The notes under the pieces: model-generated
What the model saw: the letters and a program-made list of their open reading frames with translations, nothing else
Databases searched by the model: none
Told to the model about the DNA's origin: nothing
Made by a program: the position numbers and the translations under genes
Source: Rhizomucor pusillus
Lineage: Eukaryota > Mucoromycota > Mucoromycetes > Mucorales > Lichtheimiaceae
Reading direction: 5' to 3'
NCBI GenBank assembly: GCA_900175165.2
Contig: FWWN02000451.1
Coordinates: 124,001-188,000 of the forward strand
DNA: 64,000 bases
In this document: in pieces, positions 11,954-26,124 of the stretch
Position numbering within the stretch: the first letter of the stretch is position 1
How the letters are laid out: every line of letters begins with the position of its first letter

Positions 11954-12999
11954 ATGGCGCCTGTAGATCAGACTAGCTACCCTCATTATCTTGTAGCGCG
12001 GCAAGCTGTGCAAGACGGTGTCGCAAACAGCCTCACCCCTACAGACGACCAAAGGATCACGCTCATTGTCATTGGCGTCTACACGGCTGCCATCCTCATT
12101 CTGTGGAATATGCCCTTTGTAAAGATCGTACTGGCACCGTTCAAGGTAATCATGATACAGGCTCCGATCTTTGATCTTATGTTAACCCAGAAAATGTTTC
12201 TCAGTTATTGACTGTCGGTCTGCACGAGTTCTCGCACGCTATTGTTGGCTGCTTCACATGTGCAAAAATCGAGTCGATAGAAATCGACCCAGATGAAGGC
12301 GGCGTCACTCGTATGGTTGGTACCAGAGAATATACAACTTATTTAGTGCCTTACCGAGTTTGTCCTAGCGCGGAGGAATTCCGATGTGTACCTTGCCAGC
12401 CGGATACCTCGGATCGTCTGCGATAGGCGCGATCCTTGTCATGTTGGGATTTGATCTATTGGGCTCCAAGATAGCATCCGTGTTCCTTGGAGTGTGTCTT
12501 CTTATCACGCTCTGGTGGGCAAAGAACTGGTTAACGCGCGGCATCGGTGTGCTTTTCATCGGCCTTATTGTGCTGCTTTGGTTTGTTGCCCACGGCGTCG
12601 GTCTCAAGTACTTTGTCTTGTTCATTGGGTACGATCTATGTTTATCTTTGGAATATCTAGAGCCCTGAATGTACTAACCGAGTATCAGTGTCATGTCCTG
12701 TCTATACTGTTTGTGGGATATCTTGGACGATCTTGTGTTCAGGAAAGCGCACGAGTCTGACGCGGCCAAGTTTGCAAAGCTATGTGGAAACTGCATGTCT
12801 AGTCGCATCTGGGGTGTTTTATGGTTCTTTATCAGCTTGGTCTTTTTCATTGCTGGTATTTTGATAGGTCTGGCAGCGTTCAAAGGTAAAGAGGGCTCTT
12901 TTCTTCCGGTATGTTGTGATATATGAATCTGAGACATATGCAATAATAGATGATCAGCAGACCCAGCAGCAGCAAGCGAATGCATTTGGACCTACTTGA
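11954..12999 (+). CDS. M50B-like membrane zinc metalloprotease
   Basis: Five exons: 11954-12145, 12205-12319, 12376-12628, 12689-12885 and 12950-12999. ATG 11954 gives MAPVDQTSYPHYLVARQ. The first membrane segment, ITLIVIGVYTAAILILW, is followed by the zinc-binding HExxH in VGLHEFSHAIVGCFTC, then EIDPDEGGVTRMVGG and TLPAGYLGSSAIGAILVML, the conserved second motif of the peptidase_M50B-like family. Four or five more hydrophobic helices follow (LGVCLLITLWWAKNW, IGVLFIGLIVLLWFVAHG, IWGVLWFFISLVFFIAGIL), then a short Q-rich tail ending FGPT. Members are predicted intramembrane metalloproteases, but fungal substrates are unknown to me. HEFSH retains both zinc His and the catalytic Glu, so the enzyme looks intact. 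Confidence 0.85.
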
Positions 13000-13396
13000 A
13001 CGTAACTTATCATCGCTTGGCTGTTTGTACCTCACCCTCATACCTTCCCGTCACCTGTATATAATCCACCCTCGTTTTTCTGGAATAGTAGCAATCATAT
13101 ATATGAATATATACTGGATTTATAAATTCATCTCAAAGTACTGCATAGTTTGAGCAGTTGAACAACGGATGAAGCCAAGTGAGCACAAGCAACCAACACC
13201 TTAGAATAGCACATCATTATCCATTAATGATTATATATTATGCATGGGCCCTTTTTTGTGAGCGTGTTCATGATCTCTAAATAATAAATGCTTTGAAAGA
13301 ACGATCCAAATGACACGTAAGAAGGTCAAATGAATTTATTGCAGAAGCATACGGTGCCGACACCTTTTTCGTAACTTTCCCCCGTCAAACCCTCAA

Positions 13397-14113
13397 ATGG
13401 TATTTGCGCATATTCTTTTTCTTTTTTAGCAGTTACGTTGCAGCCATGTCACTGAAAACCATCTACATAGTCTTCTACCTGTCAAATCGACGACGAGCTA
13501 GTCGAGAAGATTAAACAGTTTCGCTACGCAAAGCACTCGAGTGGCAATGCTGCTTTCGTCTGTAGGTTAATAAGTAAGCAGTAATGACCAAAAGTCGTTA
13601 ACGCGATCCAGTGCGTATTGATCGGAAGGAGCTCAAGATTGTCGAGGACGAGGTTTACGATAATATCTCTATCGAGGAACTAGTCGAAGGTATAGCGTTC
13701 TCTGCAATGCCAGTAGCTTATCATCTATCTAAAGTTCTTGGCATAGAACTGCCTGAGAATAATCCTCGCTTCATCATCCTTAGCTACGAGGTATACAATG
13801 CTAGGTGTCTGTGAACGCACAAAAGCGATATTCAACTCTGCAATTGCTGGATAGCTCAAGCACGACGACGGTAGAACTAACTTCCCGCTAGTTTTCATTT
13901 ACTGGTCGCCCTACACCGCAAGAACAGAGTTTAATATGCTGGTAACCTTCAGTCTATAAATACACGCATTCTCCCAAAGCGAACTAATGCACTATTCCGC
14001 AGTACGCTTCTGCCAAGACATTTTTGCAAGAAAAGATCAATGTGATACGAGGAATTGATATTAAAGAACCGGAATCTCTTACAGATGAATTGTTGAGGAA
14101 TGAGCTAAAATAA
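13397..14113 (+). CDS. AIM7: glia maturation factor (ADF-H actin debranching factor)
   Basis: GMF binds the Arp2/3 complex and removes actin branches. Exons: 13397-13399, 13471-13561, 13612-13689, 13747-13790, 13855-13941 and 14003-14113. The protein reads IDDELVEKIKQFRYAKHSSG, then RIDRKELKIVEDEVYDN, then ELPENNPRFIILSYELKHDD, then PLVFIYWSPYTARTEFNMLY and a C-terminal ESLTDELLRNELK, matching the whole ADF-H fold of GMF at about 140 residues. The proposed first coding exon contains only the ATG (13397-13399), spliced at GTATTT to the TAG at 13469-13470. The alternative ATG at 13446 is out of frame with the ADF-H domain. The first exon is therefore the weak point, while the rest is firm. Confidence 0.87.
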
Positions 14114-14235
14114 GCTACAAAATAAAACAAAGAAAAGAAATGGTGGAATACACGGATTTTCTACGTGACATGGCGTTGGAGGAATCTATCTCGTTGTAAA
14201 AAGAAAGAAAAAGAAACTAACGTATTAACAATGGC

Positions 14236-15817
14236 TCAAGCCCCTTTTGCGGCCTCCAGGGCAATTTCTTGGAAAAGAAGCTTATTCCAGTCGTCGACGG
14301 GTCCTTTTAAACCATGTGAGCTAAACTGCAGTGCACTAAGATATCAATATTTCCATCTTTCCGTTACCTGGAAGGCAAGTATGCAGGCAGTCAGAATCAG
14401 GTCTTGAATGCGCATCGCCTCGCAGGTTGCTCATGGGAGAAACGTTGAAGAATTTGATGCGAGAATCATTGAGGCTTTCGATCATATCCTAAAGTACAAA
14501 GGACAAAGCGTCTCTCTTTAGCTTGTCTGTCCGACATGGCGATCCTTGTTTGTTTTGCACCTACCCTCCATACTTGATCGAACTTTTCATGCATATCCCA
14601 TTGAAATTCTCCAGGCTTCCGTGTAGGCGGATGAGGCACTTGGTCAGGTTGTGTATACTGGGAGCATTTAGCGTGACCGTATGGCGAGCTTCTGACCCAG
14701 ACACGTTGATTTGGTTTTAAATTATCCAGTAGATATTCAAGTACAATACGCATAGCTTTGTTAAATGCCGCCATGAGTTCATCGTCAGATTCTTCCTTGC
14801 CCCATAGTTTATTAGTATGCCAATGAGGACCCTGCAATGTAAATAAATAGATACGTTAACAGATAGAAATATTCAGCGTAAAATTGTTGTCGGATATTAC
14901 CGTATTGATAACAATGTGATCGAACCGATGAATGGCATGGGCCCTGATTTCTCGACATAGTGAGCTTTCGATATCTCCATTCGCCATCCTACCCGTCAAT
15001 TACCATGGGAAGTTGCTTCCTTTACCGATAAGATAGCCTTCGTCGTCAAAAGGTTCCATAATCTTGAAATCATCCAAACGGACCAAGTAGTCCGTTCGTA
15101 GATATCCCAGCGTGACAGCACCTTCCACAAGAGCCTTGTCCTTGTGCACTTTCTGGCCTGCCCAGAGATTCGTGTTTCCGCCTGTCATGTTTGTATTGGA
15201 TGATGGATCTACTAGACTCTCACCGAGAAGACATGCCATGCTCTCAAATGCAAGTTGGTTGATAGAGTCACCAACGAATAGCAGTGGATGATTGGCAAGA
15301 TAGTTTGCGAAGATTTTCGGGTCAAAGGGTAACATGTCGCAGTCGGAAGGTTGCCACTGGTAATCCATGCTAAAAATATAATCATAAATGGTCATTTGAC
15401 AACGTAACAAACCCAAGTCAAGACTTACATCCGTACACTACGGTTGAATTCTCCCTTCTCATCAAGTCGTCTGTAACATTTATGCGGGAAATTCCAGGAA
15501 CAGTGGTATCCTGCAGCTTTTTCGACCCCCTTTGGGTCTTCTGACGAGAGCTTGACAGGTTTCTTGACCCACTTGCCTACATTGTATGCATCGGACGTGC
15601 ACAGGTTGTCTGAATCAGGGGGCAGAGTCATCATGGGCTCCATTGTGTATTCTTCGGTGACCGGCCACTGGGGATCTCGCTCATTCGTTGGTATAATAGT
15701 TTCGGACTGCCAGGACCAAGCAAAGATCCAGAGCAAGATGAACGTCGCGATCGCGGTGATGTATACACACCGAGACCATTGCTGCCTAGAGACTACCAAC
15801 GGCTCAGAGGGTGCCAT
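14236..15817 (-). CDS. TBL/PC-esterase-like SGNH-fold type II membrane protein
   Basis: ATG 15817 opens MAPSEPLVVSRQQWSR. A single N-terminal anchor follows (CVYITAIATFILLWIFAWSW), then a lumenal domain with CSWNFPHKCYRR and the SGNH/GDS motif LFVGDSINQLAFESMACLLG. The C-terminal exon joins DSDCLHTCLPG to PVDDWNKLLFQ across an intron, giving the D-x-D-C-x-H block typical of PC-esterase/trichome-birefringence-like proteins, so the catalytic Ser and Asp/His elements are present. Plant relatives O-acetylate cell-wall polysaccharides and fungal Cas1-type relatives acetylate capsular glycans. A Golgi glycan acetyltransferase or esterase is the inferred role; its substrate is unknown. Several introns interrupt it (for example between 15425 and 15370), and the conserved blocks stay in one frame after splicing. 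Confidence 0.8.
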
Positions 15818-17463
15818 GATTGGTGCATTCAAGTAGTGGAGGTAGCAATAGATATTTCGGGTTCGAAGGAGTTGCGGAAAAGGGGTGGGGGAGAGACAAG
15901 ATCAGGCTGACCGGGGCGGCGACAAGCGGGGACACACTTGCCATCTTTGCACTGGTACTTCCACAAACGAGCTAAAAATGTAGCCACCTGAAACCCGACT
16001 TTCATGTTCTTTTGCCTTTTCCTAAATTCGTACAGTCATACACTCGTTTACTGTAGAGATGAGCAAATCGATTCAACCGAGATGTTTTTACTCAAAACGT
16101 TAAATGAAAAGGAAAAGATCAGACAATGATCTTTCAGGAACATCAGCAATTTATATCATATTTATAACGAGCGCGTTAACTTTTCTGATATATAGCAAGC
16201 AACGAAATGAAAATTTTATGCTCGCTGCAGGAAAATTGAAAAGGAAAAGCAAATGAACTAAACGATCTTTGTAGAGCCCTTTGCCAAGGAAAATAGTCCT
16301 GCCTTCCTCCGGAATCTGCGATCGACGGGTCTAGCCATATTTGGTACGGGATCGACGGCGCTGGCTCTGGTGTGACATGAAAGCAAAACAAGCGTAACTG
16401 CAACCAGTTCTTTTTAGTCAGAGTTTGCATAGTACTGTAAAAATAATTTAGTGTTTTGCCGTGCGTCCCGATCTTTTTCCTTTCCAAAGGCTTAAAGAGG
16501 GGACGGAAGCAAGAACTCGTAATTATTCAACTCCATAACCCTACTTAGAATTGACAAGCAACTACTAAATAAATTACATCTGAACTGCAACAATGTACCC
16601 TGTGCACAAGTCGTGCCTAATAATCCGTACGAGTTTGGAGCAAAATCCATCCTTTTAGAGCATGAATACTGTATAGCTTGTCATATTAAACTGTCGTATG
16701 TACAAATGCAGAGCCTAGTCTTCCCATCAAAGGTATGCGCATGCTACCGCGTATAAATAACAGTTGCTAGGTCAGATGAATATTTCTAGGATGCTTGAGA
16801 TCAGATAGTTCAATCTGCAAATATGAAAGCGGACTAAAGGAAATACAATCACCAAACATGATGTGCTGCAGATACCGAGCTGCATTAACTCCGTACCAAG
16901 TGTTGAATAGCTGCTCATTAGCGATAATAGAGGATAACACGTACTTGGCAGAACCATGGATAGATCACGGATGCTTGCAAACGTACATGTTCCTCTGCTT
17001 TCCTCTTTGCAAGACGCCCAATTTATGAAATGCATTGGTATTCTTGTAGATAGACAGTAAGAAGATCATGCTCCCTCGTAAAGGAAAATTACGGCAAAGA
17101 AAAAGTTGACGTAGCTGTCTGAATTGATGCAGGAATTCTTCCTTTTCCAATTAAAATCTTCTTATCTGATCGCTAAATTAAAGTGATGATATCTATTGAC
17201 TTTATCCGCTTGAAAAAGGAGAGACCACAGCGCTGCATACTTGTGAGAGATTTTGGATTGGAGACATACACCATCAATCTATCGAAAAAAGAGAAAAAGT
17301 CAGCCGTCGAAAAGTGACTCAAGCAAGTCACAATGATAATCGGGTTTTGAAGGTATCTCGATCAATCTTTCGCTCTCCACATTTGACACTAAGCTTGTTT
17401 TTCTGTTCCAGGGGACGGCCAGCAGCCTAACACCACATACAACTACCCCTCTCTAATATAAAC
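15818..17463. other. gene-poor region, promoter side of ARG5,6
   Basis: No recognisable gene. It lies between two head-to-head genes, so both promoters should be here. The pyrimidine-rich stretch at about 17355-17460 is likely the leader of ARG5,6. Short basic frames near 16270-16380 on the minus strand could not be joined into a credible gene. Confidence 0.4.
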
Positions 17464-20189
<2,726 letters not shown>

Positions 20190-20537
20190 AAAAGAAAACT
20201 GTTAGACTTTGTAATATAACCACTGTTAAAAGAAAAAGTTTTTGCATTCTCGAGTTTACACTTGGCAGTATGCTTTTAATTACGAAACCGTGAAGAAAAT
20301 GCTTTCCTTTCGGATAGAAACGCTTTAGAAAATTGTGACATTTGCAAAAATATATTTTGAAAAGAGGATGCATGTATTTTCTAAGCATAAAGCTGCAAAG
20401 TCTATAGTGTATGCTAATTCTAATGCAGATGTAAGATTAATTGTTTTTTCTCTATATAATTCAGGTACCAAAAAAGGATTGCAGGCAGGTAGTAAGTAAA
20501 GAGAAGAGTCGGGTTGCAAGGTAAGGTGTATGTATCA

Positions 20538-21206
20538 TCATCGTGAATTTGGTTTGTTGTAAACGGCATTGCATCTATCGACAAAGGCTTGAAGCATCAT
20601 CTTTGAGACCTGATCAAAGAACACGGAAGAAGCCTGAGCGTGCAAGGGCGAAGCGAATTCGAATACGATTGAGAAGTCCACGTAGCATGAAGGATGATGT
20701 TTCGCATCGGGTCGGTTACGTTGAGACGGTGGCAGATTTGGTGTAAATCTCCAGGTCGTAACTAGTTCTTTGAACAGCGATGCATCGCTCGAAACGGCTT
20801 GAACATAGTTTGGATGCTCACATGTTACGCGTGATAAATATTTCTCTTTGAACATCTTGAATCCTACTCCAAGTTCGCCGTCAAACACTGTCTGAAGTGA
20901 GTTACCACGGGTAATCGTCCGAGTGCTGTAGACAAGAGAGTGGTTGCAGAATGGTACAAACTGTTCGTAGTCTTTCACATTAGCAACTACATTGTACACT
21001 TGTTCTTGCGAAAAGCTTCAACATTGTGTCAGCAAGGAAGTGGCAGGTTTTCCAGCCGCCTCTTACTTTAGCAACTGCCGTTCCGAGTATTCTTTACGAC
21101 TAGACGTCAGGTCATTGAGTGCCTTTGGAAGACCAAAGAACGAGCGTGTGCCTGCTACTGTGCACCTAGGCACACGAATGCCAAGGCTGACTGCTCTCAG
21201 GGACAT
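20538..21206 (-). CDS. COQ10: coenzyme Q-binding protein COQ10, mitochondrial
   Basis: START/polyketide-cyclase-fold protein that binds ubiquinone and supports its delivery to the respiratory chain. Exon 1 (21067-21206) encodes a basic presequence (MSLRAVSLGIRVPRC, then GTRSFFGLPKALND) and ends YSERQLL. Exon 2 (20538-21015) continues NFSQEQVYNVVANVKDYEQF with VPFCNHSLV, then LGVGFKMFKEKYLSRV and the C-terminal helix FFDQVSKMMLQAFVDRCNAV. The junction uses GTAAGA and AAG and restores the family motif YSER-x-LL-x-[FY]S. About 205 residues, normal for fungal COQ10. The start ATG at 21206 lies 220 bp from the divergent arrestin ATG, so the two share a promoter region. Confidence 0.93.
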
Positions 21207-21426
21207 TGCGCTTGAACTTGTGCCTCGGTAGCGGCTCCGGGCTCGGGGGATATCAAAGCGCGGAACGATGACTGGGGGCGGGGACAAGGGAGTCACACGC
21301 CAAATACTCAAGTTGGCTGCGGCGCAGCGAAATGCGACAGGTGGTACAAAAAGGACAAAAGAGGCTTTCTGACTGAAAAGGGTTCTTAAACTTCTTGTTC
21401 TTCTTTCGTTCACGGACAATCGCTGG

Positions 21427-23475
21427 ATGATATTCAAATCAAAAACAAAGGAATTCTACATTGATCTCGAGAGCCATCGCTACTACAACCCGGGAGAGAC
21501 CGTCCGAGGCAAGTGAGAATGGCCGGTTGCGCACTTTGTGCTAACCTTTGCAAACTCCACAGGCGACGTTGTCCTCAACTTGAGCGAGCTGACACGAATA
21601 TACCACATCCAAGTAACATTTACCGGAACAGTGCAAGCTGCAAATAACACGTTGCAGCTCTTCAAACGAGAATGCGAGGTTGCAACGAATCCCAACGAGC
21701 CCGGAAAACCGCATCATCTGGAAGCAAGGAGCCATCGGTTCCCCTTTGAATTCTCTATACCAGGCGAATCTGCAGAGATACCAACAACGATGAAGGTGAG
21801 GGTATAGCTCAGTAATGCCAAGCCAGCTCTCTTTACTCATTGTGTACCCTCTCCAAGTTTTCGGACGGCAGCGGGGTGAAATACGTCTTGGCAGCAGTTC
21901 TAAAGAAGCACAAGTTCTTTGCAGTCGGTGACTCGTTTGCTCAAGCACAAGACCAGCAAGAGATTTCGATTGTGGAACGAATCGATGTGAGTCTGCCGGA
22001 ACTACAAACGGGTGGAAGTGTTCATGAGGAAGTACAAACAGAAGGTGATGACGACGATCCGCGCCGGGTACACGTCGCCGTCAGAATGCCCCGATTCGCC
22101 ATCGCGAGAGGTAAAACACAATGCGGGGTGCAGCAGCAGCTTTGTGTGTGATGATCATCAGCTGACCTGCGCGTCAATTAGGCGATGTACTCTCGGTCAC
22201 AACCTCTGTCAAACATTACAAATCTGTCTCTGTACCCAGAGCCATTGCCCTCAAATTGGTGAAACAGGCATACTTTTATGGTAATGGAAGGTATATATCT
22301 CCATCGGGACGTGACACATCCGGCAATGTATCTCACGGCCATGTAGAAACGATCTAGTCGATAAGGAGTTCGTCAAGACTGCCGTGAAAGATCTCGAAAT
22401 TTCGGCAGACGATAATTATCGCTATGAATCGACGGATAAGCTACTGATTCCTCCATCGCTGCCACCAACAACGGAAGCAAGTGGTCGGATCCTGCGTGTA
22501 AAATACGCGGTGCAGGTCTCGGTCGATCTAAACACAGTCCGCCCAGATCATCCTGCTTATAAACACAACAACGTGATCATTTTGGACGTGCCAATTCTTA
22601 TCGGTACTACACCGAAGCCAGAATTTTCCATCGACGATGATGACGATGATGAAAATGAGGAAGAAGTAAAGGAAACCGTAATACCCATCAGCGCCGATCA
22701 GCAGTCTAGTCTCGGTGAGCATGAGAACAGTCTATCCTCCCCCAGGAGCACTGTAAGCTCCCGACCGCCTCCACCTCCACCACCAAGAAGACATAATAGC
22801 AGTCAGCATAGTCGCACAGCATCCCGATCCAATAGCGGCCATTCTCAAAAGACTATAGAGGAAATATTGGAAGATAAATACAAAGAAGAGGAGGAAGATT
22901 CGCGTCCAGAAGGCCGACGAAGCATGAATGGATCACAGTATTCATCATTATATTCTTTACACGCTGCATCATCAGTATCATCCTCGCCGTCGATGGCCCC
23001 AGGTATTCAGCACAGCGATTCATTTTACATGTCTATGCCGAACATGGAGGATTACATTCCGAAGAAACCTCGACCAGCGAACCTTACACAAACTCATTAT
23101 AATCCGTATTCACCGCAGGAACCTGAATCCCCAATAGTTTCCCACCATACACCGAGACAGCGCACAGTTTCTGATTATCGTGGATACCCGCCTCATCACT
23201 CTGCCACGAGACCAATGCCAGTACCAGTACCGTCAAGCTTCCATCGTGAAACTGCATCTCCCGTATCCATTTCTCCACCACGTCCGAATCCACTAGCACC
23301 ATCTTCACCGTTTTACATTACACCTGCCAATCCACATGACTATCGAGAACCAATACCGTCACCGCATCACCCTCCTAGCCATCAACCTGTCACCTTGCCG
23401 ATGTCGATGCCCACACCGCAACACCGTCCTTGGTCATCAGAGCATCCGCAAGGACCAGGATATTACTACGCGTAA
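21427..23475 (+). CDS. arrestin-related protein with long disordered C-terminus
   Basis: Arrestin-fold adaptor; fungal relatives recruit ubiquitin ligases to plasma-membrane transporters. Exons: 21427-21508, 21563-21795, 21858-22110, 22182-22290 and 22347-23475. The arrestin N domain runs from IDLESHRYYNPGETVRGDVV to HRFPFEFSIPGESAEIPTTM, and the C domain from RVHVAVRMPRFAIARGDVL through VQVSVDLNTVRPDHPAY to IILDVPILIG. The tail (about residues 310-590) is acidic then Pro/Ser/His-rich: DDDDDDENEEE, RPPPPPPPRRHNSSQHS, and it ends GPGYYYA. I see no clear PPxY motif, so coupling to a NEDD4-type ligase is unproven. The first intron appears to use a GC donor (GCAAGT at 21509), since the nearby GT would break the frame. 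Confidence 0.85.
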
Positions 23476-23861
23476 CAAACCATAGAATGTATGAATATAA
23501 TAACCAATGCAATTGCGTAGTTCTTGCGCAGCAATGTCGCCCTTTTTGCTTCGCACCCGGGCAGTTCCGATGGCTGTAAAACATTCTTTCTAATTCTCAT
23601 CCTTTTATTCTTGCTCGTTGCCTTTTTAATAGAGTTTTTTGCGAGAATTTTGGTTAAGAATGTAGTAACTGGGCACCGCGCACTGCTTGACAAGGATATC
23701 GGAAAAAAGCGAGGAAAAGCATGACAAGGAGGGGGTTAGATACGGCGGAAAAACATTATTGCTGGTCTTGAATTGTAATGGCGGCATCATCATTTGATTT
23801 CTTATTGCGCAAAAAGCAGGGTCTTTTTTTACTGTCCTTTCTCTTTCCGAGATCAAGCACA

Positions 23862-24285
23862 ATGAGATTAGCAACGAACACAGAACAAGAAACCGCTAGC
23901 CGACATGCCATGAAGGGATTCTTCATTGGCATGGCAGAGTGGGCCGGTGTTGGTATTTTTGCGTCTGCACTCGCATACTCGTTTTTCCCTTGGTACCGTC
24001 GCACTCAAACTGTCAACAAGGTGAGTTGAAAAAAGTTGTTTGTGTAGGTTTGAAAGAAAAACTCAATAATTGCTTGTTTGCTAGTTCTATATTGTCATGT
24101 GCTTTGCACTCGGCGGTGGCGCATACAAGTCTGACAGATACATGGTGAACTTTGAGCGCCGTGGACGGGCACAATTACTGGACGATACCACTAGACAGCG
24201 ATACGAAGTCATTTACGGTGACAAGGGCGCACCATCGGCATCAGCATCATCATCAACTACAACATCTGCACCTTCGTCTCAATAG
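23862..24285 (+). CDS. small two-TM protein, possibly Rcf2/HIG1-like
   Basis: Two exons, 23862-24020 and 24085-24285, with GTGAGT/CTAG borders. The protein of about 120 residues has MKGFFIGMAEWAGVGIFASA and the adjoining LAYSFFPWYRR as one membrane segment, then NKFYIVMCFALGGGAYKSDR as a second, followed by MVNFERRGRAQLLDD and a Ser/Thr-rich low-complexity tail. The pattern (two short helices, WYRR loop, GxxYKSDR) resembles the N-terminal half of Rcf2/HIG1-type inner-membrane proteins of respiratory supercomplexes, but the match is by eye and weak. An in-frame upstream ATG at 23778 would add 28 residues; the pyrimidine-rich run before 23862 makes the downstream start more likely. Confidence 0.6.
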
Positions 24286-24553
24286 GAAAAATAGTCCTTC
24301 AGTATAAAAGAACTATGGGGCGAGTATGTGTATAGAGCCATATCCTATTTGCAGGGTTTTGGAACTCGCCAGACAGAAACCTTATATTTGGAAAAAAATG
24401 ACTGCTTCTCAAAAACTATAATATGTCGTTCTTTCAACTGTGTAGCATTGTTGTTGAACGGGACTGCAAATGCGAATTCGGGCGCAATTTTCATGCATCG
24501 GGGCGAAGTCCGTTGCACACTTCTCTTTCTCTTTTTCTTCACTCGACCAGGAA

Positions 24554-25866
24554 ATGAAAGTAAATTTTATGACGTTTAATATACGCCATGACCCCGGCGG
24601 GGAAATCGGCAAATTTACCGCTCTACCATCGTCGCTCCTTGGCGAGCAACCCTGGTCCCTGCGAAAATACAAGGTGGCAGACACCGTATTGATGTGGTCG
24701 CCGGATATCGTCGGCTTTCAGGTGAAGCATGAGAATACCTGGCTCCAGCTTCACACGTGCTGAACTGCTTGCTCACAGGAACCCGAGTACCATCAAGTCA
24801 TTGATCTTGAGCGTTTACTGAACGACGAATATGATTGGGTGGGCGCCGGTCGCGACGATGGGAAGGAGAAAGGAGAGTACTGCCCAGTATTCTACAAGAG
24901 GTACTACAGCTCGAGTAAAGTATAAGGAAAACATGACTATTGTCGATACTTATATTTGCAACACTAGGGATGTGTTACGCGTCGGAAGTTGGAGAAATTT
25001 GTGGCTCTCCGAGGTATGCATTGATCAGCGCTCACTATTCATTGCTTGCTAATTCTGATCATGCAAAAACAGACTCCGGACGTACCAGGAAGCAAAGGTT
25101 GGGATGCGAACGACCCACGCATCGCGACCGTTGTAGAGTAAGCCAAGATAACATGGAACCCGATCATTTCATGCAACACACTGAAAGTTGACACAGATTT
25201 ACGCGCGTCGCTGATAACGTCAAATTCACCGTGTTGAATGCCCACTTTGACCACCAGGGCCTCGAAGCACGTCGCGGAGCGGCCAATGTCATACTGGAGC
25301 ACGTTATAAATATACCACACATGTGTGTCTTGATGGGTGACCTAAACTCTCCCGAAGATGATCCGGGATACGTCACACTCACTGGCAAGAAGGGAGATAA
25401 CAGCAATACCACCTGGTTGCAGCTAGAGCAGCTTCACAGCAAGGGCAGCAGCTTTGCACAACAACCGGGTGCTAGGCCTGTCCGCACAACCGAGAACAAT
25501 GTTACGTTGCCAACACATCGAGTGGTGCGAGCCGGTCAAGTGCTTCAAAACCTACAGCGCCAGCACCAAGAGCAGCAGAGCGAGAACGATGTATTTTTGG
25601 ATACCCGATATCTGCTGGAAACTAGGATCACCAATGATGGTGCACGTGCGCCGCTAAGTGGTCCGTACGGTGACCAGGATACCTTTACCAGTTTCGGGCA
25701 CAGCGATCCGGATGCCGTGAAAGCTCCGCGCAGATTGGACTATATCATGGTGGCAAAACGCGATCCACTGCTGGTGGTGCGTCGATTTGGAGTGCTCTCT
25801 AATCTCTACGATGATGGGCTCTATATCAGTGACCATCGCCCTGTCGTCAGCGTTCTGGACTGGTAG
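24554..25866 (+). CDS. endonuclease/exonuclease/phosphatase (EEP) family protein
   Basis: Mg-dependent phosphoesterase fold. Exons: 24554-24721, 24779-24900, 24968-25013, 25073-25137 and 25197-25866. All catalytic blocks are present: MTFNIRHD at the N-terminus, GFQEPEYHQ with the metal-binding Glu (formed only after splicing), WLSETPDVPGSKGWDA, LNAHFDHQG, CVLMGDLNSPEDDPGY with the D-x-N pair, LDYIMVAK and the terminal SDHRPVVSVLDW with Asp-His. A long insert between the D-x-N and LDYI motifs is Gln-rich and variable. No signal peptide is visible, so it is probably cytosolic or nuclear. Substrate is unknown; in this superfamily it could be a nucleic acid, phosphoinositide or sphingolipid phosphodiester. 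Confidence 0.87.
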
Positions 25867-26124
25867 ACCCGGGGATGAAATAAACAATGTATCACAGACA
25901 CATGTACGGTGGATGTTGCTGTCTTTTCCTTTTTTATTGTATTAGGATTGTTATTTGGGAAAGGTGGTGATAATCGCAAAATAAGGTAGAAAGTAAATAA
26001 GTTTTGCTTTTGTGTATAATCTTAAAAGTTTGAATGTTCCAGGATATACATATGGTCGTTCGTAAAACACAGATATTTTAAAGAGAGAAAGCATTGACAT
26101 TCTGCCGTCCTTCTGATGATATAA

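Noticed and set aside
16176..16487. Minus-strand basic short frames (MSHQSQRRRSRT and MARPVDRRFRRK)
   Set aside because: The two peptides are in different frames; joining them needs a 32-nt intron that then leads into the wrong frame.
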